NCBI GenBank assembly: GCA_036172665.1
Contig: CM069878.1
Location: forward strand, 23,859,501-23,923,500
Length of the DNA stretch: 64,000 bases
Direction of reading: 5' to 3'
DNA from: Prosopocoilus inquinatus
Lineage: Eukaryota; Arthropoda; Insecta; Coleoptera; Lucanidae
Part shown: positions 57,250 to 64,000 of the stretch, piece by piece
Numbering within the stretch: position 1 is the first letter of the stretch
How the letters are laid out: each line of letters begins with the position of its first letter
The notes under the pieces: model-generated
Told to the model about the DNA's origin: nothing
What the model saw: the letters and a program-made list of their open reading frames with translations, nothing else
Database searches by the model: none
Translations under genes and position numbers: made by a program

Positions 57250-58103
57250 AAAGTAAAATATAATTTATTTTTTTTTTAACTACACCGTAAGTAATAGCTT
57301 ACGTAATATATTTTTACCTTCATCAAGACAGTTCGGTCTTGTGGATAATTTTTTTCGAATTTTTACCAGACAAGAAACTATTTCCCATTAATTTTTTTGC
57401 CGAAAAAATCACATAATATGTGTCCAGTGGCTAAGAGATTAATTGCCGCCCCTTGAACATGACGCCTGCGTGCACTGCACGATTTGCACACATGGCTACG
57501 GGCGCCCTGCTTGTTTCGTCATAGACAAGCTGCAATGCACTGACTCTTTTTTTTTTTCTAAATCTGAACACAGGGATATTTATATAGTATGTTCAGAGTT
57601 AAAAAAAAAACTCGTGGTATGTAATAGCAAAAATATTAAATGTTTGTAAAAGCTAGACGTTTCCCTAGAGTTTTTTCTCCCTCTTTAAAAGAGCTCTGAC
57701 TTGAAGTTTACTAAAAGGAAATTATTCCAATGGAAACCAGGATTCGCACGAAGGCAAAGATCCTGAAGTATATAGGCTGACCAGGTGAAAAAGATTTTAA
57801 CGGAGTAATTCGGAATTCGACAGAGGAAGAGCAAAACTTTAAACAGGAAAAGGTGAAACTAAATAATTCAAAAAATCTAAATGATAACTTACCAAATAAT
57901 ATGAGGACTGATCCCCTTGTTAACCGAGTTGTGAAGACTGGCATAAACTCCGCATGGAACTTAAGCCTACACAAATTTATTAAAAACAGATTATAAATGC
58001 ATTTTATTAAGAAACACTCTTAATCTTCTTCACAAGAAGTTCAACGCTCAAAGCTCAAATTCCACGCGAAGCTTGGCCGCTCTTATCCGCGTCTTCACGG
58101 TGC
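57250..58103. other. No gene recognised
   Basis: A 68-codon Cys-containing frame at 57443-57649 and an 87-codon minus-strand frame at 57711-57974 show no known domain. Confidence 0.3.
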
Positions 58104-58209
58104 CCAAGTAACCAGAAATGGTTTATAAACATTTACAAAACTTTAATAAAGCATAAAAATGCTTTATAAACATTTACAACAGTCCAATAAAGTATTCGTG
58201 GTTACTTGG
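58104..58209. repeat. 106-bp palindromic mini-element with CCAAGTAACCA ends
   Basis: CCAAGTAACCA at the left mirrors TGGTTACTTGG at the right. Inside, TTTATAAACATTTACAA occurs twice. Ends resemble the palindrome at 20424 and the 986-bp element at 24046. Confidence 0.55.
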
Positions 58210-60535
58210 ATAGCGGTCGTGGCAGCAGGAGATTCAAATGTGTAAAAGTGCACAAACTAAGGGGTGCCAAAAACATTTAATTTAACTTAAGATCTGACTT
58301 TTTGGTCGTACGAAGATCGAAAAAAGGTACCTAACTCAGATACAGAATTTGGAAATTAGGTTTTTATTTTCTCAATAAAATTAAATAAAATACTAAAATT
58401 AATATTATGATCCTGTATTTTATAAAAAAATTATATAACGCAAATTATATTACCTATGTTTTTCACTTTCTTCTAAATCGTTGCGTGACATCAGTCGTTC
58501 AGTCGATGCAGTAACGTTTACTTAGAACACTCTCAACAAGTTTGAGTGTGGCAAGACAGAGATTGGCACCGGCTGAACGTACCCAATGACTTCCATTGAA
58601 ACAGTTTTTGATATCACGATGAGTTCTTTGTAAAGGCAAAGTAAAAAAATTATTATTTACAAACGCTGATTTTAACTTTCGACATATTTTTTTCTTAGTT
58701 TATCATTAGCCCATTGACACTGTCTAGGTGCACTTGAAAGAGCCGCGTTCAAATCTAATTCAACTTATCCACTGAACAGACAGACACGCTCTTAGGGCAC
58801 TAAGTTTCGTACACTACCATTCGCTGAATGTCCACGAAATAAGTCAGCAACTCAGCTGCTCCAGTTATCTCAACGTGACCATTGTGTCAGCGATAGTGAA
58901 AAGAACCCTATTGAGATAAATATTTCTATTTATGCCTAAAAAGCAAATGTTTAGGTGCAAAAAAAGGCAAATTAGGTAAAAAAGTCGCAGTAGGGGAAGA
59001 ACATTGAAAGAAGGTAATCTAGATGAAATAAACTTTGCGATATTGCGCTTTCTGTGCCAAAATATAAAAAAAATTGAAATAATTGAACCTTACTATACGA
59101 AATTTATTTATTTAACACACACATATTTGTTTTAGAAAATAACCCTTCCACTGCGAAAAGAAATAGAATAGAAACTACACAGGGTGTCTCAAACCCTCTG
59201 TCTTTAAATGAAACTGTAAGTTCCTTGTTACATAAGAGATTAATTGTCCAAATCTGAATTTTTTTGCCCAAAAATGAAAAACTATGACAAGCGAGCGCAG
59301 TTCCTTTGTTTTGAAACCTCTGCTTGGTTTACGACTTGTTTCGGCAATTTATTCCGATAAAAGCAATAAACCGCAATAAAACTTTTTATTTACGTTTAGA
59401 AGAACTCGGTCAAGGTCTTGTAGTATACGAATACGAATCCGACTACCTAATCTTCGTTAGATTTTTGCTGAAGTAATTAAACATCTTCGTACGCCAGTTT
59501 ATAACTGCGTTGAAAATGCGTGAAATTATTTTTTAATTATCGCTGTAATAGCTGCCGAATAAGTATTGCAAGAGCAGAAACTAGTCCAATTCTAAAAACG
59601 GAAAACAAGAATTGGAGTATGATACGATGAAAAATTTAAATAAATTAGATTGCCTGTACCACAATAATCTACGGGTTCAAAATAAGTGATTGAATAACTT
59701 CCCTAGCTCTCAATCGAACTATTTTATTAATTGTTTACATTCCAACACAAAACACATATTTTTATGACGATAATATTGAACCTGAATTTCTGCGTCGGCT
59801 TAAACCATAAAGACATAAAAGCTCTCGCCTAGTGCAGACGTTTATTTATTTTAGTAATCAACATTGTAAGTTGATTTGGCAATTTACAAATTACTATGAT
59901 GTAAGAATTTCCACTTTTTCGATCGTTTTTAGATTGCTTTTTTTTTATTTAACTGTTAAAGTACGGATTAGCACAAAACTAATCATCAATTAATGTAACA
60001 CGCTTTAAACTATTAAGAACTTACCTAGTTACGAAATTTATCTACTTTTAAAATTAACAAAAAAGACGATACTTGATTTGCCTTAAGTACAATAACAGTG
60101 CCTTAGATCATGTTCTGCGTTTTTATGACTTTTTATGGCCTCGAACGTTGAAAACCAAGCTCCGCCCGAACATTTAAGCTGCATTCAGCGACCCTCAAAC
60201 AATTTCTATGAAAATGAAAAATAATTTTTATCTGCGTTATTACTGCTATCTGACCAATAGTTGTATAACAAATTTTGCTTCCTTTCTTGACCACTATTTG
60301 TGGTTTCAATTAAACACATAGATTTAGAGACACGCTATGTACAATACGATTAACAATTAACAATTACTGTATATAGGTTTGCGTTTGAAATATTTCAAAT
60401 ATTTATGACTAGAATATCAACAATAACTTCCTGGCAGCGCGTTGCATTAATTTATTTGTTACTTGGGTTCTTATAGGATCTTATGTTTTTAATATAAATA
60501 AAGTAGCTGATTAACTGTTTATTTTACGAATAGTT
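58210..60535. other. No gene recognised
   Basis: A lone CACAGGGTGTCTCAAAC at 59178 resembles the ends of the foldback at 9704, but no partner end was seen. Otherwise AT-rich and unassigned. Confidence 0.35.
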
Positions 60536-60539
60536 AAAC

Positions 60540-60668
60540 CAGCGACACCCTACGATAGCTTTTTGACCTAACATTGCATAAGGATTAACAAATTGAAGCG
60601 GGTTTGCTACATAATAAGTCATCCCATGCAAGGCGGCTATGCTTGCTGTCAAAGCATAATGAAAGTTT
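60540..60668. repeat. Partial family A hammerhead element (ribozyme absent)
   Basis: CAGCGACACCCTACGATAGC through AAATTGAAGCGGG and CATGCTTGCTGTCAAAGCAT to AATGAAAG follow the family A unit (compare 5411-5535), diverged. It abuts LINE sequence on the right, consistent with insertion into a LINE like the copies near 51 kb. Confidence 0.7.
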
Positions 60669-60679
60669 TTCTTTAACTT

Positions 60680-61375
60680 TCCTTATGCTTTATGTACTTT
60701 TGACCTCCGTGGTAATTACGAAAATGGCAATTATCATTTTTATCCAGACGATAACCAGTTTTTTATCCATTTCTACACAAATGAAGCTGTGTTTTATATT
60801 AATAAGCTTAATGAAGACCTTGAGAGATTATCTAACAGGTCATCTAAAAACTGCCTCAGTATAAATGTAGAAAAGTCATAAGTCAAATTGGTACCCCTAA
60901 ACAATTAGTCAAGCTTCCTGATTCAGTTACAAATTCAGTTCGTTTGAACAATCTGGTCCTATCTACTGTCTCACACTGTCGTAATTTAAGTCTTGTGTTA
61001 GATTCTAACTTATCTTTTAGTTAACATGTTACAAAACTTAATCAGTTGGCCTATGGAAGATTAAGAAGTATTTATAGATTTAAGTACTACAAAATTAAAG
61101 TGGAAACTTACTGACTCCTTGATACTTTCTTTGTTTGACTACTGCGATGTAATATATGGCCCTTACATTAATGTTTACAATACAAAAGGTTCATAATGCA
61201 TGCGTAAGATTTACTACTAACATTAACCGCAAAGAACATGTACATATCTCCGTTTCATACTTCAAACAGTATATTAAACATGGTTTATAATTATCTTCCA
61301 CAAAACTTTAAATATTTATCTAACGTTAGCTTCAAAACTAAATTGAAAACTTACTTTTTGAACAACAATCGTTAA
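60680..61375 (+). pseudogene. LINE reverse transcriptase C-terminal relic
   Basis: The catalytic box is degraded (YPDDNQFF where YADDTQ is expected), followed by INKLNEDLERLS, NCLSINVEKS, LSLVLDSNLSFS, KLNQLAYGRLRSIYRFKYY, LLDTFFV and a conserved end VSFKTKLKTYFLNNNR with stop at 61373-61375. Several stops and frameshifts. It covers the part of ORF2 that is missing from the LINE at 49677 and may be of the same family. Confidence 0.75.
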
Positions 61376-61985
61376 TCGTCCCTATTACATTCTTATTTAG
61401 TTTCTATTTTTTATTTTCTTTATTTTGATTTTTTATTCAATCAATGTAAATGTGTTGTTATTCCACCGTAAAATATTCTTCTGCTGTAAATATTTGAATG
61501 TTCACGGTTGTGTCATTGATAAGCTATATTAATTATTATTATTGTAAGTTCATATATAAAAAGAGAGAAAATCTCACGCGCAATAAATCGCGTCACATTC
61601 AACATAGCGAGGTGAAATACTATGCCGGGATGAAACCCTAAAAACTAAAAAAAAGGCATTTTACCCAAAATCCGGTCCTTACATATCATTACTAGGAATT
61701 TGCAAGAGCGCTTTACAAGTAAGGCCATGGCTAGTAAATCAAGAAAAAAAAACACTGAACGCTCGAGAAAAAACAAACAAATGTCGACAGATACACAAAG
61801 AACGTCTCTCATTAAACAGAGAAGAAGAAAAACAAAATTATGACGATTTTTCAATTTGAAAAGAAAAAAATCGAAACGTTTGATGAAATTAATTCTATTT
61901 CAAAGGTAACATTGTGCCAAAAGGAATTATAATTGTTTGTTGGTTCTTGTCCGATGAAAATTGTAAGTACAAAATTTTTTTTTTT
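61376..61985. other. No gene recognised
   Basis: Probable LINE 3' flank followed by unassigned sequence. Confidence 0.3.
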
Positions 61986-61986
61986 C

Positions 61987-62057
61987 AAACCGGACAGAAA
62001 AATGAAGGGAAAACACTCAACGTTTCGCTATAGATTTATAGCTTCGTGTGACGAAGC
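61987..62057 (-). repeat. Family B hammerhead fragment B3 (degenerate)
   Basis: Shares CCGGACAGAAAAATGAAG and CACTCAACGTTTCGCTATAG with 21440-21485. On the minus strand GAAA, helix II and the GTT triplet remain, but the first box has lost its CTG and the sequence folds back on itself (AGCTTCGT/ACGAAGCT). Confidence 0.7.
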
Positions 62058-62171
62058 TCGAAAGTATATATGACTATTTTCGAAATGTGCTTTCCAATTC
62101 TTCTAAAAAAAAAAGACGAAGAAGAACAAAATGAAACTGAATTGACTGAAAATTTTGTCACTAATCCAATA

Positions 62172-63444
62172 CGTGGGCTGCTGGAAAGTTTTCTGGAATC
62201 TAGTAGGTCTAGAATTGTTAGCGTTTATGAACTGTCATATTTGAAAAATTTGACATTTTTCACCTATAATTCTATTGACAGTTCCTATCCAAGTGAATTA
62301 GTCTTGCTTGTACAGCATTTGAGAAAAAGTAATTTTGTGTAAACATGGAAATCTCGCGTGAAAATTTTAGTGCCATGATTTTTTACGATTTCGAATGCGG
62401 TCTAATGCCAAAACAATGCCTCGATCGGCTTCATTTAGCTTTTGGAGATGAAGCACCATCAAAGAGCAGTGTTTATAATTGTTTTGCCGAATTCCAGCGT
62501 GGACGTACCTCTCTTAGTGACGAATTTTGTAAAGCTCGTCCATCAACATCTGCTGTTGCCTCTAATGTAGATGCTGTGCATGAAATGCTTGAGCGAGAAC
62601 GACATGAGACATACCGTGAGATTCAAGCATCCTTACGCATTGACATGAAAGCAATACACCAGATTTTGCATGATCATGAGAACGTACGAAAGCTTTGCAG
62701 TCGTTGGATCCCACACAATTTAACAGAAGGGCAAAAGCAGGGTCGTGTCAAATGTTGCGAAGAAATGCTCAAGAAATCCAAAGGAGGTCATTCAAGTTTA
62801 GTTTGTAACATCGTTACTGGTGACGAAACGTGGATCTATTCGTACGAACCAGAAAGTAAACAACAATCTACCGTTTGGGTATTTCAAAATGAACCAAAAC
62901 CAACAAAAGTTGTCCGTTTATGCAGTGCCGCGAAGCAAATGATTGCTTGTTTCTTTTATTTAACTGGAAATGTAGCAACCGTGGCTTTAGAGGATCGAAA
63001 AACTGTGAATGCTGATTGGTATACTACAATTTGTTTGCCGGAAGTCATCGATCAAATAAGAAGAAACAATCGAAATCGACGAATTATTTTCCTTCATGAC
63101 AACGTCAGCTCTCACTCAGCCCGTCCAACACAAATGTTGAATTAATGACTCATTGGCCATATTCGCCTGATTTATCACCTAATGATTTCTTTTTGTTCCC
63201 GAATATCAAAAAAAAAATGCGTGGTGAGCGATTTTCGTCGGCTGAAGCAGCGGATGAAACATTCCGGACACTGGTTTCTGAGGTACCATCTTTAGAGTGG
63301 AAAACGTGCTTTAGAAATTGGTTCGAGTATGTGCAAAAGTGTATTGATATCAAAGGCGAATACTTCGAAAAACAATGATACCGTTTACCAAATTTCATAT
63401 GCGTTTTTTCATATCGTTTCCAGAAACTTTTCCAGCAGCCCACG
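62172..63444 (+). mobile_element. mariner element, copy 4 (1273 bp)
   Basis: Canonical terminal repeats with TA at 62170-62171 and 63445-63446. Full length except for a 19-bp deletion in the transposase. It stands alone, not nested in another recognised element. Confidence 0.95.
62345..63378 (+). pseudogene. mariner transposase broken by a 19-bp deletion
   Basis: From ATG 62345 (MEISRENFSAMIFYDFECGL) the frame keeps the helix-turn-helix region, WIPHNL, GDETWIYSYEPE and LHDNVSSHSA, then the deletion near 63127-63133 shifts frame and it stops at 63145. The third catalytic region (YSPDLSPNDF) and the GEYFEKQ end are read in another frame to 63378. Confidence 0.92.
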
Positions 63445-63446
63445 TA

Positions 63447-64000
63447 AATCCAATAATCCAAATTATGATAGATATTGTTGAAATTCCCGCGAATACCTCT
63501 TATACGATTCGTGTTGTCTTCTGCAGTATCCGGTCGAACTAAAATAAGGGTTCATCCTTCCTGGAATCGGCGGCAGTATTTTGAATGCATAAGCTAGTGT
63601 ATTTTGTGCTGCGAATTTTTTTCTCAAGTTTCATTAGTTATTTGTTTTATTTTTAATAATCCGTGAACCTCGTTAATAGATATTATGAAGCAGAAGTGGC
63701 TTAGTGGGAAAATTACCTCGTACTTAGAACAATCCATATGTATAGCGTATCTAATAACTAAAAGTACGTCCGAAAAGTCTTGTAATCTAGACGCCTACGC
63801 CTAGGTAAACCATATTTCGAATACTAATATTAATCATTTAAATATTTACACATTGAATGTTTAAATATTCAAGTTATGAAAGAAACTTGAGGTCTATCTG
63901 ACCTACTGTGTCAGTTGCGAATTAATTGTAAGTTAAAATTAGTTATTCATTTGTCTTCACAAAGTCTGTTTCAACCGTCCTTTCAAGAAATTTTTCGTTT
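63447..64000. other. No gene recognised
   Basis: No coding motif or repeat identified to the window end. Confidence 0.3.

Overview
The window is eukaryotic and almost certainly from an insect. It is AT-rich and intron-bearing. It carries one recognisable host gene, a Rebers-Riddiford (RR-1) cuticular protein gene, in a sea of decayed mobile elements typical of arthropods: mariner, Tc1-like, hAT-like, Gypsy, BEL/Pao, jockey/CR1-type LINEs and many MITEs. I cannot fix the insect order. No tRNA, rRNA or CRISPR array was recognised.

Layout. 0-6.3 kb: a deleted mariner copy, a BEL/Pao gag/primer-site relic, and an 851-bp tandem ribozyme element (5401-6251). 6.6-13.4 kb: a second mariner lineage split by a hAT-like element, then a decayed Gypsy retrotransposon apparently split by a 1.67-kb palindrome (9704-11375). 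15-19.3 kb: BEL/Pao pol relic (minus strand) split by a near-complete mariner. 20.8-25.5 kb: LINE relic, a Tc1-like pseudogene holding both a hAT-like element and a 97-bp ribozyme insertion, then a mariner holding a 986-bp element. 27.4-28.8 kb: a complete Tc1/mariner-superfamily element with an intact 353-codon transposase whose first catalytic Asp reads Asn. 28.8-29.3 kb: a CpG-rich, promoter-like block. 30-31.6 kb: Tc1-like relic and an element with subterminal repeats. 36-37.5 kb: more ribozyme elements. 38.6-48.6 kb: the cuticular protein gene on the minus strand, four coding exons by my model, with two duplicated promoter/first-exon copies. 49.5-53 kb: LINE relics with three short insertions, each bounded by 12-13 bp duplications. 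53-61 kb: MITEs, a minisatellite duplication and a second LINE relic. 62-63.4 kb: a fourth mariner.

The most interesting signal is a set of about eleven hammerhead-ribozyme-like motifs in three sequence families. In families A and B the two conserved boxes (CUGANGA and GAAA), a helix II hairpin, a matching helix I and a tiny self-complementary helix III can be read directly. Family A lies in short non-coding elements that occur as tandem ~313-bp units or as single units with an inverted 5' tail, and all complete insertions are flanked by 11-13 bp target duplications. This is the architecture reported for Penelope-like elements and animal retrozymes; no autonomous partner is visible in the window.

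The second main result is the cuticular protein gene. Splice sites, phases and domain all agree on a 285-residue secreted, glycine/proline-rich chitin-binding protein. Its TATA box, initiator, 5'UTR and three-codon first exon are duplicated about 450 bp apart (start MKV versus MNV).
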